DNA of 5,089 nucleotides from Deltaproteobacteria bacterium. Lineage in GTDB: Bacteria; Desulfobacterota; Desulfobacteria; Desulfobacterales; UBA11574. The notes below the pieces were generated by a model that was not told where the DNA came from, did not search any database, and was given only the letters and a program-made list of their open reading frames with translations. This document shows, one piece after another, positions 1-4,123 of this stretch. Position 1 is the stretch's first letter. Every line of letters starts with the position of its first letter. A program made the position numbers and the translations under genes. The stretch lies in NCBI GenBank assembly GCA_019313025.1, contig JAFDCA010000535.1:1-5089 (forward strand). The letters are read 5' to 3'.

Positions 1-2
1 CG

Positions 3-179
3 ATCCCCTATGCTTTTTACTGGCTGTTCTGTTTAAGTTGGATATCGCTTTGGGGACTGTTAACGGCTTCCCGCTCCGGTTGGCTAACTCGAGGACTGTC
101 GACCGCTGCTCCGCCAGTTAAATGGCCGACGCCACTTCCAACGGCTGGCACGTCCAAAGTATTTTCAAAGGCTGCCTAA
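3..179 (+). CDS. C-terminal end of a membrane glycosyltransferase-like protein (5' end outside window)
   Basis: A reading frame is open from the left edge and ends at TAA 177-179, giving 58 residues. It starts with a strongly hydrophobic, aromatic segment (IPYAFYWLFCLSWISLWGLL, residues 1-20) that is long enough to be one transmembrane helix. This is followed by a basic turn, SRSGWLTRG (residues 23-31), and a proline/threonine-rich tail. A last membrane helix followed by a cytoplasmic W-L-T-R motif is typical of the C-termini of processive family 2 glycosyltransferases (cellulose/PNAG/hyaluronan-synthase-like), which polymerise sugars at the inner membrane. The catalytic domain (DxD, QxxRW motifs) would lie outside the window, so the family is inferred from the tail alone. 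Frame 2 is also open up to 121, but its translation has no such pattern. Another polytopic membrane protein remains possible. Confidence 0.55.
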   Translation: MPYAFYWLFCLSWISLWGLLTASRSGWLTRGLSTAAPPVKWPTPLPTAGTSKVFSKAA

Positions 180-405
180 GAGGTCTGTTTTTTTTATCTC
201 ATACTTCGGAAAGGAGTGGCAGCTTTAATGGATAAAGATTAGCTGCCATCGTTTTGTCCTACGATATGTATTTGCAGCCTTAAAGCAATTTAAAAAGTTG
301 TGACATCGAAACCATTTCCCTGCTCGCTTTGGGTTTGCCCGAAACATTGGACGACGCATCGGGAGCAAGGTGAAGGGAACTTAGGCAACGATATACTTTG
401 AGGAT
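180..405. other. Intergenic stretch between the left-edge gene and the hydrolase
   Basis: Apart from the stem-loop at 217-248 and the T run at 188-195, I see no coding frame of convincing composition here. TATACT at 392-397 resembles a -10 hexamer, but there is no acceptable -35 hexamer 16-18 bases upstream. A start there would also leave only about 14 bases of leader before the start, so I do not call it a promoter. No integron attC or transposon end could be recognised. Confidence 0.5.
217..248 (+). terminator. Stem-loop downstream of the partial membrane gene, possible terminator
   Basis: TGGCAGCT (217-224) pairs perfectly with AGCTGCCA (241-248) around a 16-base loop. The stem can extend by two pairs if G216 is bulged. 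It is followed by TCGTTTTG, a weak T-rich tract. It sits 38 bases after the stop of the left-edge gene, as expected for a rho-independent terminator. The T tract is poor and the loop is large, so efficiency is uncertain. A separate run of eight T at 188-195 has no strong hairpin in front of it. The loop contains a trivial ORF (ATG 229, four codons) which I do not consider a gene. Confidence 0.4.
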
Positions 406-413
406 AAGGAGGA
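406..413 (+). promoter_or_regulatory. Strong ribosome binding site without a matching start in the hydrolase frame
   Basis: AAGGAGGA is close to the ideal anti-16S sequence. The only usual start codon at a normal distance is TTG 418-420, five bases after AAGGAGG. That frame is one base out of register with the main hydrolase frame. The hydrolase frame itself offers only ATT at 417-419, a very rare initiator. This mismatch is one of the two reasons for suspecting a frameshift in the hydrolase. Confidence 0.7.
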
Positions 414-417
414 CTCA

Positions 418-482
418 TTGAGGTACAAGCCGATGGTCCGGAAAGGTGTATTCCTTCGAACACATATAGAGACTCGGAAAGC
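418..482 (+). pseudogene. Probable N-terminal segment of the alpha/beta hydrolase, out of frame with the rest
   Basis: From TTG 418, correctly spaced from the ribosome binding site at 406-413, the frame reads LRYKPMVRKGVFLRTHIETRK up to 480. It then enters nonsense and stops at TAA 526-528. The stretch KGVFLRTHIETRK looks like the first beta hairpin that normally precedes the HGF oxyanion strand in alpha/beta hydrolases. One extra base around the AAA at 478-480 would join it to SLAHIWFFHGFGES in the main frame, giving a normal-length N-terminus. No classical slippery heptamer is present, so a real mutation or an assembly/sequencing error in a short A run is likelier than programmed frameshifting. 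The alternative is that this is merely leader and translation starts at TTG 483. Confidence 0.5.
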
Positions 483-1211
483 TTGGCACACATCTGGTTC
501 TTTCACGGGTTTGGAGAGTCAAGCTTAAGTTTTAAGGAAGCATTCTTTAGTAAGCTGATCGAATCCTACAGCCTCTTTGTGCCGGACATGCCCGGTTTTG
601 GTGTTAGCCCACCTCAGCCCGAAAGGATGTCTCTGGAAGATGCGACCGAGGTTATCCTATCTCTGATCAGTGTGCTCTCCCCCAACATGGCCATCCTGCT
701 GGTTGGCCATTCCCTCGGCTCGGTGATCGCCACCCGAATCGCACAAAAAATGGCTGAAGCGGTGAAGGGGATTTTTAGTATCGAAGGCAATCTGACGCGT
801 TCAGACGGATATTTTTCAGCGCAAGCCGCCGAGTTCCGCCAGGCCGATGCATTCCACCGATACTTCCTCGATCTGATTTACAAACGAGCTCCAAACAGTG
901 ATGTATATCAGAGGTACTTGGCCAGCGTTCGGTTCGCTGACCCTGAGGCAATGATGGCGTGGGGGCGGTCTTCAGCCCGCCTTGGTGAATTGGGGACTCA
1001 CGGGTTTGATTTTGTTTCATTAACGTGCCAAAAGACTTACTACTGGAGTGTGGAGACCACGCCGGAGGAGACTCAGGAATTCATTGTTAAATACAATATA
1101 CCAAATAGACAATATACGGGCGCCGGTCACTGGCCAATGGTAGAGACACCGGATGAGTGCTATTCTGCGATAAGCAGATTCTTTGCGAATGTACTTGCAG
1201 AAAGTGAATAA
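483..1211 (+). CDS. Alpha/beta hydrolase (serine hydrolase fold), probably N-terminally truncated by a frameshift
   Basis: This frame encodes 242 residues if read from TTG 483. Visible motifs of the alpha/beta hydrolase fold are the oxyanion-hole HGFGES (residues 8-13), the PDMPGFGVS loop (34-42), the nucleophile elbow GHSLGS with Ser77, and a C-terminal GAGHWPMVE with the presumed catalytic His216. The acid is less certain; Glu191 or Glu196 after the YYWSVETTPEE strand is the usual place, with Glu101 (IEGN) an alternative. Such enzymes are cytoplasmic esterases, lipases or C-C hydrolases, and the substrate cannot be told. The fold normally has some 20-30 residues before HG, whereas only seven are present here. 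TTG 483 also has just a weak ribosome binding site. Both points support a start at 418 in another frame and a one-base shift near 480. The frame ends in TAA followed by three more in-frame stops within 12 bases. The next gene lies 30 bases downstream, so the two may be co-transcribed. Confidence 0.85.
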   Translation: MAHIWFFHGFGESSLSFKEAFFSKLIESYSLFVPDMPGFGVSPPQPERMSLEDATEVILSLISVLSPNMAILLVGHSLGSVIATRIAQKMAEAVKGIFSIEGNLTRSDGYFSAQAAEFRQADAFHRYFLDLIYKRAPNSDVYQRYLASVRFADPEAMMAWGRSSARLGELGTHGFDFVSLTCQKTYYWSVETTPEETQEFIVKYNIPNRQYTGAGHWPMVETPDECYSAISRFFANVLAESE

Positions 1212-1241
1212 TGATAAAAGTGAAAAATTTAAACACACCGG

Positions 1242-1553
1242 ATGATTGACAAAACAAAGATCATTGATGCTGTTTGTGAAAGATTAGAAAAGCTCCCTTT
1301 GGGACACTATATAGATTTAAAGACGTATAAGCGAAATAGAACGGTCATCATCGTTAAAATAGATGAAAAGGCACTTTTGGTTATTGAAGACGGTTATTTT
1401 AAAAATAGATTTTTAATAACGTCCGACAAGCTGAAAAAGTTGCTCAAAACCCTTTTAAAGAAGGAATTCCCTAGAAGCAAAAAAATCAGGCTTTATGTTA
1501 TGGGCAAATTCGTGGATAAAGAAGCTTTGAGCACACAACGAAAAATTCTTTAG
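1242..1553 (+). CDS. Conserved-looking hypothetical protein, 103 residues
   Basis: ATG 1242 to TAG 1551-1553 encodes a small basic cytoplasmic protein with no signal peptide or membrane segment. It begins with a predicted helix (KIIDAVCERLEKLP). A beta-rich middle follows (HYIDLKTYKRNRTVIIVKI, ALLVIEDGYF, residues 22-54), then a Lys-rich helix (KLKKLLKTLLKKEFPRS, 63-79) and a final strand KIRLYVMGKF. The overall style resembles short hypothetical proteins of Desulfobacterota that share the KLPLGH, TYKRNR and KKLLKTLLKKEFPRS stretches. That is an impression from memory, not a database result, and no function is known to me. There is no good ribosome binding site in front of the ATG. The gene may rely on translational coupling to the hydrolase ending 30 bases upstream. 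It is more AT-rich than the hydrolase, so the two may have different histories. Confidence 0.75.
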   Translation: MIDKTKIIDAVCERLEKLPLGHYIDLKTYKRNRTVIIVKIDEKALLVIEDGYFKNRFLITSDKLKKLLKTLLKKEFPRSKKIRLYVMGKFVDKEALSTQRKIL

Positions 1554-1642
1554 GATGCTGACATATAAAATTTCGTCTGATGCACTTTTAGGTCGCGACA
1601 GATGAATATAAACCACTCATCAAGAAAGTTTGACGCGCTTCC

Positions 1643-1687
1643 AAAAATACTGATGCTCCGCGGCTAGCCGCGGAGCAGTTTATTTTT
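1643..1687. terminator. Bidirectional rho-independent terminator between converging genes
   Basis: A perfect 24-base palindrome at 1654-1677 (arms TGCTCCGCGGCT and its complement) forms a very GC-rich hairpin with a short loop. On the plus strand it is followed by TTTATTTTT (1679-1687), and on the minus strand by TTTTT (complement of 1643-1647). It therefore serves both the plus-strand gene ending at 1553 and the minus-strand gene whose stop codon (1680-1682) lies inside the T tract. The 89 bases between 1554 and 1642 hold nothing else that I recognise. Confidence 0.92.
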
Positions 1688-1955
1688 CGAAATCATCGGA
1701 CTGCGTTGTAACCACTTTAGATATTTTGGATGAATCATCGACCTTTTGTTTTAATTCCGGTGCATTGGCCTGCTCCTGTACCGGCTTGGTGGTACCGCGT
1801 TTGATGACCTCGTTCGCTGTAACCAAGGTAAAAAAACTGGCACCAATGATAACCGATAGTGAAATTGGATCGACAAAAGCGTGGGCAGATGTGGCGACAC
1901 CAAACGTCAATAGAACAACAATTGCAATTGGGATAATTAAAGCTTTTTTTCTCAT
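1680..1955 (-). CDS. Small exported or membrane-anchored protein of unknown function, 91 residues
   Basis: ATG (complement 1953-1955) lies five bases after an ideal AAAGGAGG site. The frame ends at TAA within the terminator T tract. The N-terminus is a textbook Sec signal: MRKK, a hydrophobic core IIPIAIVVLLTFGV, and an A-x-A cleavage site at SAHA|FVDP (after residue 26). A second hydrophobic stretch (ISLSVIIGASFFTLVTANEV, residues 31-50) could be a membrane helix. A hydrophilic tail of about 40 residues (51-91) with Gln, Lys and Asp follows, ending in DDFEK. The product is therefore probably anchored in the inner membrane or periplasmic. No family is recognised. Its promoter overlaps TetR-type operators (2041-2120), so expression is probably repressed by the neighbouring regulator. 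The opposite-strand frame at 1726-2046 is rejected because it has no ribosome binding site and runs through the operators. Confidence 0.85.
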   Translation of the reverse strand: MRKKALIIPIAIVVLLTFGVATSAHAFVDPISLSVIIGASFFTLVTANEVIKRGTTKPVQEQANAPELKQKVDDSSKISKVVTTQSDDFEK

Positions 1956-1960
1956 GGTTG

Positions 1961-1968
1961 CCTCCTTT
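1961..1968 (-). promoter_or_regulatory. Ribosome binding site of the small exported protein
   Basis: On the minus strand the sequence reads AAAGGAGG, five bases before the ATG. It fixes the start codon and shows that the minus-strand frame is the real gene. Confidence 0.85.
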
Positions 1969-2040
1969 GTTTTTACGATTGAATCGCAGTTAGTTTTTTC
2001 TGAAAGTTTGCAGTATCATAATTCATTCGAAGACCAAAAA

Positions 2041-2059
2041 AACTGACCAATGGTCATTT
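2041..2059. promoter_or_regulatory. TetR-type operator, copy 1
   Basis: AACTGACCAATGGTCATTT contains the perfect 13-base palindrome TGACCA-A-TGGTCA (2044-2056). It lies over the predicted transcription start and first transcribed bases of the minus-strand promoter at 2066-2094. It shares the 19-base consensus AANTGACCNNNGGTCANTT with the other two copies. Such palindromes are typical TetR-family binding sites, and the adjacent TetR gene is the obvious ligand. Confidence 0.85.
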
Positions 2060-2065
2060 AATGGC

Positions 2066-2094
2066 AATATAAGTGACCAGTGGTCAGTTGTCAA
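2066..2094 (-). promoter_or_regulatory. Sigma-70 promoter of the small exported protein, with an operator in its spacer
   Basis: On the minus strand a perfect -35 TTGACA (complement of 2089-2094) is separated by exactly 17 bases from TATATT (complement of 2066-2071), which matches the -10 consensus at five of six positions. Transcription should start near 2058-2060, leaving about 100 bases of leader. Operator copy 2 lies wholly inside the spacer and copy 1 starts at the transcription start, so bound repressor would exclude RNA polymerase. Confidence 0.85.
2071..2089. promoter_or_regulatory. TetR-type operator, copy 2
   Basis: AAGTGACCAGTGGTCAGTT contains the perfect palindrome TGACCA-G-TGGTCA at 2074-2086. 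It is centred 30 bases from copy 1 and occupies the spacer between the -35 and -10 hexamers of the promoter reading toward 1955. Confidence 0.88.
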
Positions 2095-2101
2095 GTAGAA
2101 A

Positions 2102-2120
2102 AAATGACCGACGGTCATTT
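2102..2120. promoter_or_regulatory. TetR-type operator, copy 3
   Basis: AAATGACCGACGGTCATTT contains the palindrome TGACCG-A-CGGTCA (2105-2117), centred 31 bases from copy 2. It is flanked by six A on one side and eight T on the other, so the perfect palindrome extends over 2099-2123. It lies upstream of the -35 of the small-protein promoter and six bases before the -35 of the candidate TetR promoter, a position suited to autoregulation. Its core TGACCGACGGTCA is close to sites reported for some TetR-family fatty-acid-degradation repressors (FadR of Thermus type). The comparison is from memory. Confidence 0.85.
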
Positions 2121-2123
2121 TTT

Positions 2124-2152
2124 TTGCTTTTTCATCAAAAAATTGTTATAAA
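2124..2152 (+). promoter_or_regulatory. Candidate promoter of the TetR gene
   Basis: TTGCTT (2124-2129) and TATAAA (2147-2152) are separated by 17 bases. The -35 matches only at its first three positions and the -10 at four or five, so it is a moderate promoter. A start near 2159 would give a leader of about 125 bases. That leader contains a six-pair stem (GGAGCG 2217-2222 with CGCTCC 2243-2248), but I recognise no riboswitch in it. Confidence 0.45.
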
Positions 2153-2284
2153 AAGAGTCTACGTATTATTTAAAATTGAAGGGTCGGAGGGTTTCGTTTA
2201 AAAAGGCATTATCCATGGAGCGATTGAACAAACAACATCCCCCGCTCCCTGAGTTGTAAATAAAGTCGAAAGGAAATATACCAG

Positions 2285-2941
2285 ATGGCCATAAAAAAAC
2301 GGGCAATCAGTGAAAAAGACAAGAAAAAACGAAAAGAAAAGATTTTAAAAACCGCTTGGAATCTTTTCAAAAAAACTGATGGCCAATTGCCCACTGTGTC
2401 CATGATTGCTCAAAAATCAGGGCTATCCAAAGGCACCTTTTATTTGTATTTTAAAACCAAGGAAGAAATTTTTCTTCAACTGCATATACATAAGCTTCAG
2501 GAGTGGCACCAAACGGTGGCCGATAAACTGGATAAGTGTTCAGGAAACATTTCAGAAGTTGAGTTTGCCGAGATTTATACCGATTATGTCATCAAAAATC
2601 CATTACTTTTGAAAATGGGAAGCCTGGTAAGAGGGGTTTTGGAGGAAAATACGGATGAAAAGATTATTCTCGAAAATAAAATGCAAATCGCACAGTTATT
2701 GGAACGTTGCGGCCAATTAACCTGTCAAAACTTTTCCGGTGTAACGCTTAACCAGGCGATTCAAATTCATATGCGTATATATGCTTTGATTTTTGGCTTA
2801 TGGCAAATCACTTCAAGCCCGGAGCACATCCGCAAGATGCTAAAAAAAGCCCAGATCCATGCTTTTGAACCCGACTTTCACGATATCGTAGTTGAGTCGG
2901 TGGCGACCTTTTTAAAAGGCGCATTGTCTTGCAAAGACTGA
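2285..2941 (+). CDS. TetR/AcrR-family transcriptional regulator
   Basis: This 218-residue protein has the usual length for the family. A very basic N-terminal arm (KKRAISEKDKKKRKEKI) leads into helix 1 (LKTAWNLFKKTDG). The helix-turn-helix follows (TVSMIAQKSGLSKGTFYLYF, residues 37-56, then KTKEEIF), an almost canonical TetR DNA-binding domain. The C-terminal part, from about 70 on, is helical and should hold the ligand pocket and dimer interface (NPLLLKMGSLVRGVLEEN 105-122; the helix around IHMRIYALIFGLWQI 161-175). The ligand cannot be read from the sequence. ATG 2285 has an AAAGGA site ten bases upstream (2269-2274). The gene is divergent from the small exported protein, and the three operators between them are the likely targets, giving repression of that gene and probably autoregulation. 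These proteins act as cytoplasmic dimers and leave the DNA when a small molecule binds. Confidence 0.93.
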   Translation: MAIKKRAISEKDKKKRKEKILKTAWNLFKKTDGQLPTVSMIAQKSGLSKGTFYLYFKTKEEIFLQLHIHKLQEWHQTVADKLDKCSGNISEVEFAEIYTDYVIKNPLLLKMGSLVRGVLEENTDEKIILENKMQIAQLLERCGQLTCQNFSGVTLNQAIQIHMRIYALIFGLWQITSSPEHIRKMLKKAQIHAFEPDFHDIVVESVATFLKGALSCKD

Positions 2942-2977
2942 GGAGGGCGAGCTACACAGACAAGCCGGTAATGAAAG

Positions 2978-3565
2978 CTAAAGACCCACTATTCTCGATA
3001 CACCGCTGACAATGGCTGCAAAAAAATCGAGGAGTTTATCAAACCAGTCGTTTTCAAAATTATAAACTGAAGCCTTTGGAACGGTTATAGGGGACTGTTT
3101 TTCCACCGACTTCACTTCACGGCTTAGATCCGTATCTTCACGTGATGCCACTCGTTTTTGTTTTTCGCTATTAATGGGTCGTTGCTCCGTCGTGACGGAT
3201 GTTGGTTCTTTTGCAACGATTTTAATGTCTTTTTCGACTTCCACATCGGGAGCTGATTCATGTTTTTTAATTTCCGGGTGATCTTCTGCTGGATCGGCCT
3301 TTGCTGCTTTTATGTAGATGGAATGCCATGTATTAAAAAGTTCTGTCTGAAATCTTGACCGGATTTGAGGTTGTAAATTATTAATATTCCAGAGCATGTT
3401 TTTATATTTAAGGTGGTTAGAAACAGATATACAATAATTATTATCGGCGATTTTTGTATAGCTTGATCGGAGTTCGTCCAAAGACAGATTTTTTATGTTC
3501 TCATCATCGGTATATTCAGATACAATGTGTTTCAGGTTTTCCAGGCAGCCCTTTTCGTTAAACAT
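2978..3565 (-). CDS. Unrecognised protein of about 195 residues with charged linker and amphipathic C-terminus
   Basis: I prefer ATG (complement 3563-3565) as the start, because a strong AGGAAGGAG site (3577-3585) lies 11 bases upstream. The longer GTG start at 3577 would overlap that site. The first ~90 residues look folded and helical, rich in Asn and Tyr (ENLKHIVSEYTDDENIKNL, then SNHLKYKNMLWNINNLQPQI and TELFNTWHSIYIKAAK). Next comes a long polar, disorder-prone linker of Glu, Lys, Pro, Ser and Thr. The last ~25 residues (NFENDWFDKLLDFFAAIVSGVSRIVGL) form an amphipathic or hydrophobic helix that could touch a membrane or a partner. There is no signal peptide. The stop is TAG, 36 bases from the end of the convergent TetR gene, and no terminator is seen between them. 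I do not recognise a family and assign no function. A short cytoplasmic adaptor or membrane-associated protein is only a guess from the architecture. Confidence 0.75.
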   Translation of the reverse strand: MFNEKGCLENLKHIVSEYTDDENIKNLSLDELRSSYTKIADNNYCISVSNHLKYKNMLWNINNLQPQIRSRFQTELFNTWHSIYIKAAKADPAEDHPEIKKHESAPDVEVEKDIKIVAKEPTSVTTEQRPINSEKQKRVASREDTDLSREVKSVEKQSPITVPKASVYNFENDWFDKLLDFFAAIVSGVSRIVGL

Positions 3566-3576
3566 TTTTTCTTGCA

Positions 3577-3585
3577 CTCCTTCCT
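3577..3585 (-). promoter_or_regulatory. Ribosome binding site that decides the start of the ~195-residue protein
   Basis: On the minus strand the sequence is AGGAAGGAG. It ends 11 bases before ATG 3565, which is longer than ideal but workable, and overlaps the alternative GTG start at 3577. The internal ATG is therefore the better call. Confidence 0.6.
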
Positions 3586-3813
3586 GTAAGTATTATCTTT
3601 GGTCTCGGGGTTATTGATTTTCGGTCAGTGCCCAGTGATTGCAAACACTGCTTTTCCTACAACACTTAGAGGAAAAACACAATACACGGTTAACCCGGAT
3701 TTGTTTCTTTCCGATGGGTTGCAATATTTGACGATATTTTGTTTTTCTGGTATTTATCAATAAATTTTATGAGAACAGCGATTTCATTCAACGCATCAAT
3801 GAAAACTTACGTT
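3586..3813. other. Divergent intergenic region
   Basis: This AT-rich spacer separates the minus-strand unknown gene from the plus-strand monooxygenase-like gene. It holds an inverted repeat CAGTG/CACTG (3633-3637 and 3646-3650), the 8-base palindrome GGTTAACC (3689-3696) and an AT-only inverted repeat ATTTAT-CA-ATAAAT (3752-3765). None is long enough to assign a function. A convincing promoter for the minus-strand gene was not found. Confidence 0.4.
3728..3756 (+). promoter_or_regulatory. Candidate promoter of the monooxygenase-like gene
   Basis: TTGACG (3728-3733, five of six matches to the -35 consensus) is followed after 17 bases by TATTTA (3751-3756), a weak -10. The position, about 60-70 bases before the start codon, is reasonable. 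Confidence 0.35.
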
Positions 3814-3826
3814 AAAGGAGGGCAAA

Positions 3827-4123
3827 ATGGCTGTTAAAATTTTCATCAAGCGAATCGTGCCGGAAAACAAAGCCAAAGAGATGATACCCCTTTTCAGGGA
3901 AATAAGATCTCTTGCCACAAATCATTCCGGTTATATTACCGGTGAAACCTTAAGAAGCATGGATCGGCCTGATTTGTATTTGGTGATCAGCACGTGGCAT
4001 TCATCCGAAGACTGGAAAAAATGGATGGCCAGCGAGGATAGAAAAAAAATTCAAGACAAGATCGATGCCTTGCTCGGAGGAGAAACCGAGTACGAAATGT
4101 TTCACTACGGATTTTCAGAGTAG
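3827..4123 (+). CDS. Antibiotic biosynthesis monooxygenase (ABM) domain protein
   Basis: This 98-residue protein starts at ATG 3827, four bases after an ideal AAAGGAGGG site (3814-3822). It is a single ABM-like ferredoxin-fold domain (Pfam PF03992 type). The features are a first strand VKIFIKRIV, a helix around AKEMIPLFREIRSLATNHSGY, the strand YITGETLRS, and the characteristic DLYLVISTWHSSEDWKKWMASEDRKKI (residues 49-75). A last strand, EYEMFHYG, follows. Members form dimers and range from quinone-forming monooxygenases to heme-degrading enzymes and proteins of unknown role. The Asn near residue 6 that marks IsdG-type heme oxygenases is absent, so that role is unlikely. The substrate is unknown. 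The gene converges with the FAD oxidase and their ends overlap by nine bases, with no terminator between, so transcripts of the two could interfere. Confidence 0.85.
   Translation: MAVKIFIKRIVPENKAKEMIPLFREIRSLATNHSGYITGETLRSMDRPDLYLVISTWHSSEDWKKWMASEDRKKIQDKIDALLGGETEYEMFHYGFSE

Noticed and set aside
1..180. Integron attC-like recombination site near the left edge, suggested by GTT/AAC pairs
   Set aside because: No pair of core sites matching GTTRRRY and RYYYAAC with the expected internal symmetry could be found, and the stretch is better explained as coding sequence.
229..243. Four-codon ORF (MDKD) after a GGAAAGGAG sequence, inside the stem-loop
   Set aside because: It is too short to be meaningful, and the stem-loop is more simply read as a terminator.
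474..484. Programmed -1 frameshift signal in the hydrolase
   Set aside because: The sequence around CGGAAAGC has no X-XXY-YYZ heptamer and no obvious stimulatory hairpin just downstream, so a mutation or sequence error is preferred.
290..493. Minus-strand frame of 67 codons before the hydrolase
   Set aside because: No family-like pattern, a Cys/Ser/Pro-rich composition typical of random frames, and opposite to the hydrolase ribosome binding site.
1726..2046. Plus-strand frame of 106 codons overlapping the small exported protein
   Set aside because: It has no ribosome binding site, runs across operator copy 1 and the small-gene leader, and lies opposite a gene with a clear signal peptide, ribosome binding site, promoter and terminator.
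3615..3627. A possible fourth operator, TGATTTTCGGTCA, upstream of the minus-strand unknown gene
   Set aside because: Only the right half matches; the left half keeps three of six bases and the AA/TT flanks shared by the three good copies are missing. It could be a chance half-site.
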